This document shows, in pieces, positions 1-6,472 of a DNA stretch of 6,898 bases. The first letter of the stretch is position 1. Each line of letters begins with the position of its first letter. Position numbers and translations under genes: made by a program. The notes under the pieces were generated by a model. That model did no database searches. It had not been told where the DNA came from and saw only the letters and a program-made list of their open reading frames with translations. Source of the stretch: an uncultured Haloferula sp. (GTDB lineage: Bacteria > Verrucomicrobiota > Verrucomicrobiae > Verrucomicrobiales > Akkermansiaceae); NCBI GenBank assembly GCA_946481625.1, contig CAMLOZ010000190.1, positions 1 to 6,898 of the forward strand, read 5' to 3'.

Positions 1-2424
1 CAGCTCCATGCGCTTGGCGCGATGGGCGGCCAGGCCGAGGTCGGCAAGGACGAGGCCGAGGGTCCGCTTGATCTGCTCGGCACGCACGAGGCCGTAGTCG
101 CTATCGACGAGCTTGCGGAGGACTTCCGCCGAACGGGTCTCGAGAGTGATCTCCTTCTCGAAGTCCTCCTCGAAACCGACCAGGCGGCCCTTCTGCCAAA
201 GGAGGAGCGCGTAGCGGTACTGGGCGAGATGATCCGCGGAATCCGCGACGGCGAGGCCCTCGATCAGCTGCAGGCCCTCGTCCATCAACTGGTGCGCCTG
301 GCTGAGATTGCCGCGGTCGCGCACGATCCCGGACATCAGGTAGCGCTGTGCGGCGAGACGGGAGCGGACCTCCGTGCTTTCCGGGCGCTGCACGAGAAGT
401 TCCTCCAGCAATTTCACCGCGGCGCGAGACATCGACTCCGCACCCGCGACATCCGCGGACTCCATCGCCGCTTCCGCCATGGCCCCGTAGCAGCCGGCGA
501 GTTCGAGGCGGAGATCGAGATTGGACGGGTCTTCCTTGAGGAGGGCGAGGAGAGCATCCGCAGCCATCGAGCGGGCCTCCCGCGCATCGCCCATCTGGCC
601 GATGCCATCGAGGATCGTGGCGGACGACAGATAGCAGGAGGCGAGTTCGGAACGCAGGATGACATGGTCGGGGCGCTGGTCGACGAGGTCGTTGAGGACC
701 TTGGTCGCTCGCTGCAAGCGCTCGTAGGCTTCGTTGTCCCGGCCGGTGGCGGCCATCAGGCGGGATTCGTTGATGTCAAGGATCGCGATCAGTTCCTGCA
801 CGCGGTCGGCATCGACTTCCGCCTGCGGCACGGCTTCGAGCGCCTTGCGGGCGATGGCGAAGGCGGAGGGAGCGGTCTCGTCGTTGCGGTCCTGCAGGAG
901 GAGCGCGAGGAGGAGGCGGTCGGTGGCGAGGCGGAGCTCGAGGTCGGGGCCGGAAGGGAGATCGGAGGCGGAGCCGAGGGCTTCTTCCAGGCGCTCCGCG
1001 GCCAGCTTGGGCTCGCCCTTGGCAAGGGACACCTCCGCCAGTTGGAGGCGGGCGCGGGCGCGCTCTTCTTTCAGCTCGGGGATCTCGGCATTGCGGATGA
1101 TGAAGTCCTGGAAATAGCCTTCGAGGCGTTTGAGGCGGACTTCGCGGCCATCGAGGGGCGGAAGCTTCCGGTGCCCCTTCTCCATCGCCCAGGTGAAAAG
1201 ATGATCCGCGGTGGCTTGGGAGGCTTCGAGGCGGGCAAGCCAGCGGTCCTTTTCGTACTGCAGTTCACGGCGCTCGGCTTCGGAAGCTTTCTTCGTGGCG
1301 GCGAGATCGGTCTCGGTGGCGGCGCGTGCGCTCCCCGCTTCGGCGAGCAGTTTCTCCAACCGCTGGATATCGCCCTGCCGTCCCGCTTCCTCCGCGGAGA
1401 CCTCCGAGCGCTTCATCTGGTAGAGGATCGAGAGGATGGCGACTCCCCCGGCGAGGATCCCCGCGGCGACATTCGCGCGCCAGGCGCTGCGGCGGACACG
1501 ACGGTGCTGGTCGAGGAGGGCATCGCGTTGCTGCTCGGCGGCGAGATCGTTATCGGCGGCGTGGAAGAGAGCGAGCGCCGCACCGGCATTGGCGGGCCTG
1601 ATCGAACCATCGAGCGAGAGGCAGCGGTCGATGATGCCGCGATACGATTTCTCCAGCGGGTTCGCCGGGGCATCCGGCCACACGACTTCGGGCTTGGCCT
1701 CGACCGACTTCGCGACGCTTTTCAGGTTCGCGGCGATGCCGTCGCGGCGGGTCTTCCCCGACTCCGGGGCAACCTGATCGAAGGTCGAGGTGCAGCGCGG
1801 GAAGGCACCAGTAAGCAGGCGGAAGGCGAGCACACCGAAAGCGAAGAGATCCCAGCGGTAACCTTTCTCCCGCAGGAAGCCCTCGGAATCGCGGAGCTGG
1901 TCGGGAGGCTGGTAGAGGACCGCGTCGGTATATTCGAGATTGGCGATGCCGGGCATGTTGCCGAGCGCCCAATCGGTGAGCACCACCTTGCCGCCGTCGT
2001 CGAAGAACACGTTGCCGGGCTTGAGGTTGCCGTGGGCGACCTGCCGGTCATGGAGCGCGGCGAGGGCGCGCAGGATTTCGAGGACCACGGACCACGAATT
2101 CTCGCCGGGGAAGCGGTCGAGGCGATGCTGGAGCGAGCGGGGCACCCAGGTGTCCTCAACTTCGTCGCCGAGGAATTTCGTGATACGGATGATCTGCTTG
2201 CCGCGGTAGTCGGCCGCCCGCTCGGGCAAAACGCCCTCCGGCCAAGCGGGTTCCTCCAGCCGGAGGGCCATCTCCTCCAGCAGGGCGCGGTTCACCGCCG
2301 AGGGGTCCAGCACCTTCACCGCGACCATCTCGTCCGAGGCGTCGCGGGCGCGATAAACGCGCCCGCAGGCACCGGCCCCGACCGGGCCGAAAACCTCGAG
2401 AGAATTCACTTCGGGGGGCTGCAT
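1..2424 (-). CDS. Ser/Thr protein kinase-like membrane protein with TPR-like C-terminal region, possible pseudokinase; 3' end beyond left edge
   Basis: Reading the complement from 2424 gives 808 codons without a stop, continuing past position 1. Residues 9-285 match the kinase fold in order: glycine loop VGAGACGRV (15-23), VAVK lysine (K37), catalytic loop HGNLKPGN (131-138), a DFG-equivalent DWA (151-153), PPDQL in the APE position (173-177), WDLFAFG (191-197) and a late RP (276-277). The catalytic aspartate of HRD is asparagine (N133), while the ATP lysine, the loop N138 and metal-binding D151 remain, so nucleotide binding is plausible but phosphotransfer is doubtful. Residues about 318-336 form a hydrophobic transmembrane helix, followed by a charged coiled coil (about 340-405) and paired amphipathic helices resembling TPRs (about 450-800), presumably periplasmic. 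The ATG at 2424 has no good Shine-Dalgarno. In-frame TTG (2439) lies 4 nt after GGGGAG (2444-2449) and could be the true start; an in-frame TGA at 2464-2466 bounds the choice. The partner or substrate is unknown. Confidence 0.88.
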   Translation of the reverse strand, partial: MQPPEVNSLEVFGPVGAGACGRVYRARDASDEMVAVKVLDPSAVNRALLEEMALRLEEPAWPEGVLPERAADYRGKQIIRITKFLGDEVEDTWVPRSLQHRLDRFPGENSWSVVLEILRALAALHDRQVAHGNLKPGNVFFDDGGKVVLTDWALGNMPGIANLEYTDAVLYQPPDQLRDSEGFLREKGYRWDLFAFGVLAFRLLTGAFPRCTSTFDQVAPESGKTRRDGIAANLKSVAKSVEAKPEVVWPDAPANPLEKSYRGIIDRCLSLDGSIRPANAGAALALFHAADNDLAAEQQRDALLDQHRRVRRSAWRANVAAGILAGGVAILSILYQMKRSEVSAEEAGRQGDIQRLEKLLAEAGSARAATETDLAATKKASEAERRELQYEKDRWLARLEASQATADHLFTWAMEKGHRKLPPLDGREVRLKRLEGYFQDFIIRNAEIPELKEERARARLQLAEVSLAKGEPKLAAERLEEALGSASDLPSGPDLELRLATDRLLLALLLQDRNDETAPSAFAIARKALEAVPQAEVDADRVQELIAILDINESRLMAATGRDNEAYERLQRATKVLNDLVDQRPDHVILRSELASCYLSSATILDGIGQMGDAREARSMAADALLALLKEDPSNLDLRLELAGCYGAMAEAAMESADVAGAESMSRAAVKLLEELLVQRPESTEVRSRLAAQRYLMSGIVRDRGNLSQAHQLMDEGLQLIEGLAVADSADHLAQYRYALLLWQKGRLVGFEEDFEKEITLETRSAEVLRKLVDSDYGLVRAEQIKRTLGLVLADLGLAAHRAKRMEL

Positions 2425-2549
2425 GCCAACAGGATGCAACACGCTCCCCGGCTCGCCAATCCTTCAATTTCCCCGAAAATTCGTTTCGCTGCGATGAAAC
2501 ATTTCTCACGGGTTCCGGCGTAAGACCTGATCGAAAACGCCTTCCATCC
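2425..2549. promoter_or_regulatory. Divergent intergenic region, presumed promoters for both flanking genes
   Basis: These 125 bp separate the starts of two divergent genes, so promoters for both should lie here or just inside the genes. The stretch is more AT-rich than its surroundings, especially 2461-2505. It contains two adjacent dyads: AATTT/AAATT (2466-2470 and 2477-2481, 6-nt centre) and GTTTC/GAAAC (2483-2487 and 2496-2500, 8-nt centre). These could be operator half-sites, but the arms are only 5 bp. I see no convincing sigma-70 -35/-10 pair in either direction and no Shine-Dalgarno before the ATG at 2550. The regulatory role is inferred from position. Confidence 0.4.
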
Positions 2550-3881
2550 ATGAAAATCCGTTGCCCCGGCAATCCGCTCGACCGCTATTCCTCCCGCCGC
2601 GAGTTCCTCCACGTTGGCCTGGTCGGCGGGCTGGGACTGACCCTGTCCCAGTTCCTGCGCCAGCAGGCGAAGGGCGACCAGAAATTCTACGAGACCCGCG
2701 AGGGCGTGGCAAAGGGGATCATCCACATCTTCCTGCCCGGGGGGATCGCGCACCAGGAATCCTTCGACCCGAAGCCCTTCGCGCCAGCCGAATACCGAGG
2801 GCCCTTCGGCGCGATCGACACGAAGATCCCGGGTGTGCAATTCGGCGAGAAGATGAAGGAGTTGGCGCAGCTTGCCGACAAGATGACCATCATCCGCTCG
2901 ATGTCGCACGGCGAGGCGGCGCACGAGCGCGGCACGCACAACATGTTCACGGGCTACCGCCCCTCCCCCGCGCTGGAGTATCCGTCCTACGGCTCGGTGA
3001 TCTCGCACGAGCTGGGGTCGAAGAACAACCTGCCGCCGTATGTGTGCGTGCCCTCGGTGCCGAACGAGTTTGCGAACTCCGGCTACCTTTCCTCCGCCTA
3101 CGGCCCCTTCGCGCTGGGCTCGGATCCTTCCAACAAGAACTTCCAAGTCCGCGACCTGAACCTGCCGAACGGCTGCGACGAGTTCCGCTTCTCCCGCCGC
3201 CGCTCGCTGCTGGAGACGGTGGACTCGCACTTCCGAGCGCTGGAGAAGTCCGACGCGATCGACGCCATGGACGCCTTCTACCAGCATGCCTACAAGCTGA
3301 TCTCCTCGGAATCGGCGCGCGAGGCCTTCAACCTGAAGGCCGAGCCGGATGCGCTGAAGGATGAATACGGCCGCAACGAAGCGGGCCAGCGGATGCTGCT
3401 CGCCCGCCGCTTGATCGAGGCGGGCACGCGCTTCGTCTCGCTGACGGTCGGCGGCTGGGACCACCACGACAACATCAAGGGCCAGATCGAGAACCAGCTC
3501 CCTCCGGTGGACAAGGCGATCGCGGCGCTGATCCGCGATCTGGAACGCCGCGGGATGCTCGATTCAACGCTGGTGATGGTGACTTCCGAATTCGGCCGCA
3601 CGCCGAAGATCAACACGACGGGCGGTCGTGACCACTGGCCGAATGTCTTCTCGGTGATGATGGCCGGCGGCGGCTTCAAGCAGGGCTACGTGCACGGTTC
3701 CTCCGATGCGCTCGGCGGCGGGGTGGATACCGATGGCGTGACCGTGGAAGATCTCTCGACGACAATCTACAACCAGATCGGCATCACCAGCGACAAGGAG
3801 CTGATGGCTCCGGGGGGAAGGCCGATCGAGATCGTCGATGGCGGGCACGTGCTGGATGCCTTGCTGGCGAAGAAAGCCTGA
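2550..3881 (+). CDS. DUF1501 family exported protein (alkaline phosphatase/sulfatase-like fold), Tat leader
   Basis: This 443-residue protein matches the DUF1501 family, usually about 400-480 residues, so it appears complete. The N-terminus has a twin-arginine motif SSRREFLHVG (14-23) followed by a short hydrophobic stretch, indicating Tat export of a folded protein. Family hallmarks follow: HIFLPGGIAHQESFDPK (59-75), a conserved SHGEAAHERGTHN region (119-131), GGWDHHDN (301-308), TSEFGRTPKI (345-354) and GRDHWPN (359-365). The His/Asp-rich motifs fit a metal site in an alkaline-phosphatase-superfamily fold, but no substrate or reaction is established for the family. The PPC-domain gene starts 35 bp downstream on the same strand, suggesting co-transcription. 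The ATG at 2550 is chosen because it places the Tat motif correctly; no Shine-Dalgarno precedes it, which is not unusual in this phylum. Family assignment is firm; biochemical role is open. Confidence 0.93.
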   Translation: MKIRCPGNPLDRYSSRREFLHVGLVGGLGLTLSQFLRQQAKGDQKFYETREGVAKGIIHIFLPGGIAHQESFDPKPFAPAEYRGPFGAIDTKIPGVQFGEKMKELAQLADKMTIIRSMSHGEAAHERGTHNMFTGYRPSPALEYPSYGSVISHELGSKNNLPPYVCVPSVPNEFANSGYLSSAYGPFALGSDPSNKNFQVRDLNLPNGCDEFRFSRRRSLLETVDSHFRALEKSDAIDAMDAFYQHAYKLISSESAREAFNLKAEPDALKDEYGRNEAGQRMLLARRLIEAGTRFVSLTVGGWDHHDNIKGQIENQLPPVDKAIAALIRDLERRGMLDSTLVMVTSEFGRTPKINTTGGRDHWPNVFSVMMAGGGFKQGYVHGSSDALGGGVDTDGVTVEDLSTTIYNQIGITSDKELMAPGGRPIEIVDGGHVLDALLAKKA

Positions 3882-3882
3882 G

Positions 3883-3887
3883 AAGGA
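3883..3887 (+). promoter_or_regulatory. Shine-Dalgarno-like AAGGA displaced from the PPC gene start
   Basis: AAGGA lies just after the DUF1501 stop codon but 29 bases before the ATG at 3917, too far for normal use. It directly abuts another ATG (3888), which opens a 10-codon frame ending at TGA 3918-3920 and overlapping the PPC gene start as ATGA. It may be a real site separated from its gene by the intervening repeat, or coincidence. Confidence 0.25.
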
Positions 3888-3890
3888 ATG

Positions 3891-3919
3891 CCGAATTCCG
3901 AATTTCCGAATGTCGAATG
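3891..3919 (+). repeat. Short imperfect tandem repeat (CCGAAT-type, four units)
   Basis: Four head-to-tail units can be read: CCGAATT (3891-3897), CCGAATTT (3898-3905), CCGAATG (3906-3912) and TCGAATG (3913-3919). The last unit contains the ATG of the PPC-domain gene. The tract fills nearly all of the 35-bp gap between two genes. It is AT-richer than the surrounding DNA and resembles a small dispersed intergenic repeat; whether it recurs elsewhere in the genome cannot be seen here. Confidence 0.6.
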
Positions 3920-6313
3920 AAGTGTCTTAGTGCGGCAACCTGGGGGCTCTTGGGTGGAACGGCATTGGCCGGGTTCACGCCGACGCTCAATCTCATCGAA
4001 CCCCGCGGCGGACAGCGCGGGGTGGAGATGGACATGCATTTCTACGGCGAGCGGCTGGACGGGATCCAGGAACTGCTGGCTTACCAACCGGGGATCGAGG
4101 TGCGGTCCTTCGCAGTGGAGAATGACAAGCACGCCTCGGCCAAAATCTTCATCAAGCCCGATGCCCCGCTAGGCGAACACGGGCTGCGGGTGCGGACCAC
4201 CGGCGGCGTGAGCTTCCTGCGATCCTTCTTCGTCGGGCAGTTCCCGGTCGTGAACGAGGCGGACCCGAACGACAAGCCGGAGGAAGCGCAGCGGATCGAG
4301 CTGAACACGACGGTGCAGGGCACCGCCAAGCAGGAGGATGCGGACTACTATGTGTGCAGTTTGAAGAAGGGCCAGCGCTTCACCGCGGAGGTGGAGGCGA
4401 TGCGGCTGGGGCGGACGATGTTCGACGCCTATGTCGCGATCGTGGATCCGAAGGGCTTCGAGATCGCCTCCTGCGACGATGCCGCGCTGCTGCGCACCGA
4501 CCCGTTCGTCTCGACGATCATCCCGGAGGACGGCGACTACCGCGTGCTGGTACGGGAAGCGGCGTACGAGGGGAACGACAACTGCGAGTATCGCGTGAAC
4601 ATCGGGACTTTCCCGCGGCCGAAGGCGGTCTTCCCGACGGGCGCGAAGCCGAGCGAGACGGTCGAGTTCAAGTTCATCGGGGATCCGGCGGGGGACTTCA
4701 CGGAGACGGTGACGATCCCGGCGGATGCCCAGGGTAAATTCGCGCTCTTTCCTTCTCGCGATGGCGTGCATGCTCCCTCGCCGCACTGGATCAAGGTCTC
4801 GCCGCTGGCTTCCGCCGCGGAGACGGAGCCGAACCCGAATACCAAGCAATCGAGCAAGCTGCCGGACCTGCCGGCGGCGGGCCACGGGATCATCGGCGAG
4901 GAGCGCGATGCCGATTTCTATTCATTCAAGGCGGCGAAGGGCGAGAACCTGACGATCAAGGTGCTGGCGCGCGAGTTCCGCTCGCCGCTCGATCCGGTCC
5001 TTTCGATCCGCGATGCGAAGGGCAAGAACCTGGCCAACAACGACGACCAGGGCGGCCCGGATTCGGTGCTGCAATGGACGGCTCCGGAAGAGGGCGAATA
5101 CTTCGCCGTGGTCCGCGACCAACTCCAGCGCGGCGGTCCGGATTTCACCTACCGGCTTGAGGTCTTGCGACGCGACGCGGCTATCGCGGCATCGCTGCCC
5201 GTGGTGGAACGCGACAACTCCCAGAAGTGGAAGGTGATCCCGGTTCCCCGCGGCAATCGCTACGCCGCGATGGTCAACGTCGCGCGGGAGAGCATCGGCT
5301 GCGACATGAACTTCGAGGCCGAGAGCCTGCCCGCGGGCGTGTCGATGAAGGCCCCGCTTGTCCACCGCTCGGTGAATGCGATGCCGGTGGTCTTCGAGGC
5401 GGCGGCGGATGCCCCGGTGGCGGGCAGCCTGCACCGCTTCAAGGTGAAAGCCGCGGGTGATGCCCCGAAGATCGAAGGCGAGCTGGTGGACACCATTCAT
5501 CACGTGGAGATCAACAACCAGGGTGCCTATCACTCCGCGAGCAGCGACCGCGTGCCAGTGGCGGTGGTCGATGAGGCACCGTATCGCCTGGAGCTGGAGG
5601 CCCCCGCCGTGCCGATCGTGAAGAACGGCTCGATGCACCTCAAGGTGAAGGCGCAGCGAAACGAAGGCTACAAGGAAGCCATCACGCTGCGCTTCATGTG
5701 GAATCCTCCCGGCATCGGGTCACCGGCCACGATCACGATGAACGGCGACCAGAGCGAGGCTTTGTACGAGATCAATGCCAACGGCGATGCTCCTCCCGCC
5801 GAGTGGCAGGTCTGTGTGCTGGGTGAGGCCAACACCGCGCAAGGTCCGGTGTTAGTCTCGACCCAACTCGTGCCCTTGAGGGTCGCGGAGCCTTACCTCG
5901 CGATGACCATGAACATGGCTGCCACCGAGCAGGGCAAGGCGACGACGATGATCTGCAAGGTGGAGTATCCCGGCAAGTTCGAGGGCAGCGCGACGGCGGA
6001 GTTGTTAGGGTTGCCGCATGGCGCGAAGACGGCGCCGGTTTCCTTCCCAACCGGACAGGCGGAGGTGCATTTCCCGATCGAGATCGCGGGGGATGCGACG
6101 GTGGGGAAGCATACGGCGCTCTTCTGCCGGGTGAATGTCCCGGAGAACGGGCAGACGATTTTGCATCAGGTGGGGCAAGGCGGGACGCTGCGGATCGACA
6201 AGCCGGCGGAGAATGCGCCGCCTCCCCCGCCCCAGCCGCAGCCGGCGGCAGCGCCGGCACCGCCCGCGGAGAAGCCGCTGTCAAGGTTGGAGCAGTTGCG
6301 GCAGAAGAAGTAG
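3917..6313 (+). CDS. Secreted PPC-domain (bacterial pre-peptidase C-terminal) protein
   Basis: This 798-residue protein has a short Sec-type signal peptide (1-18, likely cleaved after ALA). Residues about 20-108 look like an IPT/TIG-type beta-sandwich. Two PPC-like modules follow: about 113-230, opening with NEADPNDKPEEA (113-124) and DADYYVCSLKKGQ (141-153), and about 302-417, opening with ETEPNPNTKQ (302-311) and DADFYSFKAAKGE (331-343). Both carry the typical ending in which a GDY or GEY turn leads into a strand. Residues about 420-760 are beta-rich, perhaps further Ig-like domains, without a motif I can name. The tail (765-785) is Pro/Ala-rich and ends in a basic helix, EKPLSRLEQLRQKK (785-798). 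No protease or other catalytic motif is visible, so a binding or scaffold role is more likely than catalysis. It lies 35 bp after the DUF1501 gene and is probably co-transcribed with it. The start is supported by the signal peptide. Confidence 0.88.
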   Translation: MKCLSAATWGLLGGTALAGFTPTLNLIEPRGGQRGVEMDMHFYGERLDGIQELLAYQPGIEVRSFAVENDKHASAKIFIKPDAPLGEHGLRVRTTGGVSFLRSFFVGQFPVVNEADPNDKPEEAQRIELNTTVQGTAKQEDADYYVCSLKKGQRFTAEVEAMRLGRTMFDAYVAIVDPKGFEIASCDDAALLRTDPFVSTIIPEDGDYRVLVREAAYEGNDNCEYRVNIGTFPRPKAVFPTGAKPSETVEFKFIGDPAGDFTETVTIPADAQGKFALFPSRDGVHAPSPHWIKVSPLASAAETEPNPNTKQSSKLPDLPAAGHGIIGEERDADFYSFKAAKGENLTIKVLAREFRSPLDPVLSIRDAKGKNLANNDDQGGPDSVLQWTAPEEGEYFAVVRDQLQRGGPDFTYRLEVLRRDAAIAASLPVVERDNSQKWKVIPVPRGNRYAAMVNVARESIGCDMNFEAESLPAGVSMKAPLVHRSVNAMPVVFEAAADAPVAGSLHRFKVKAAGDAPKIEGELVDTIHHVEINNQGAYHSASSDRVPVAVVDEAPYRLELEAPAVPIVKNGSMHLKVKAQRNEGYKEAITLRFMWNPPGIGSPATITMNGDQSEALYEINANGDAPPAEWQVCVLGEANTAQGPVLVSTQLVPLRVAEPYLAMTMNMAATEQGKATTMICKVEYPGKFEGSATAELLGLPHGAKTAPVSFPTGQAEVHFPIEIAGDATVGKHTALFCRVNVPENGQTILHQVGQGGTLRIDKPAENAPPPPPQPQPAAAPAPPAEKPLSRLEQLRQKK

Positions 6314-6335
6314 GGACCAGCGCCCACCGAAGCGC

Positions 6336-6382
6336 GACCATCCGGTCATGCTGCCGTTCATTTGCTTGATGTCGGGATGGTC
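6336..6382. repeat. Inverted repeat in the gap after the PPC gene
   Basis: GACCATCC (6336-6343) is perfectly mirrored by GGATGGTC (6375-6382) with a 31-nt spacer, allowing an 8-bp stem. A second small dyad, GAGTC/GACTC (6395-6399 and 6404-6408, 4-nt loop), lies just downstream. Neither is followed by a T-run, so this is not an intrinsic terminator. The rest of the 159-bp gap (6314-6472) holds no gene I can support on the plus strand and no clear promoter. Confidence 0.4.
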
Positions 6383-6467
6383 CGCGATATTGGCGAGTCC
6401 GGCGACTCCCCGCAGGGCGTCGTGCACTTGGACGGCGCGATCCGCGGGCATGGGGCGGGAGTTTTTC

Positions 6468-6472
6468 GGAGG
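6468..6472 (+). promoter_or_regulatory. Shine-Dalgarno-like GGAGG abutting the cytochrome gene start
   Basis: GGAGG is a strong anti-Shine-Dalgarno match but touches the ATG at 6473 with no spacer, closer than the usual 5-9 nt. The next in-frame ATG (6509) lies 36 nt downstream of the first, too far to use this site. The site therefore does not settle the start, although it is the best ribosome-binding sequence near this gene. Confidence 0.35.

Noticed and set aside
22..2523. An 833-codon open frame on the plus strand, the longest in the window
   Set aside because: Its triplets are in exact register with the kinase codons on the other strand. In that register its stop codons would correspond to TTA, CTA and TCA codons in the kinase gene, which are rare in GC-rich genes, so the frame stays open by codon bias. 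Its translation shows no recognisable domain, while the complement has ordered kinase motifs.
2425..2549. Sigma-70 promoters for the divergent genes
   Set aside because: No hexamer pair with correct spacing stood out on either strand, so no exact promoter position is claimed.
2406..3467. A 353-codon minus-strand open frame opposite the DUF1501 gene
   Set aside because: It lies antisense to a clearly recognised DUF1501 coding sequence and has no recognisable motif; it is a codon-bias shadow.
6395..6408. GAGTC/GACTC hairpin considered as a terminator for the upstream genes
   Set aside because: The stem is only 5 bp and no run of T follows it.
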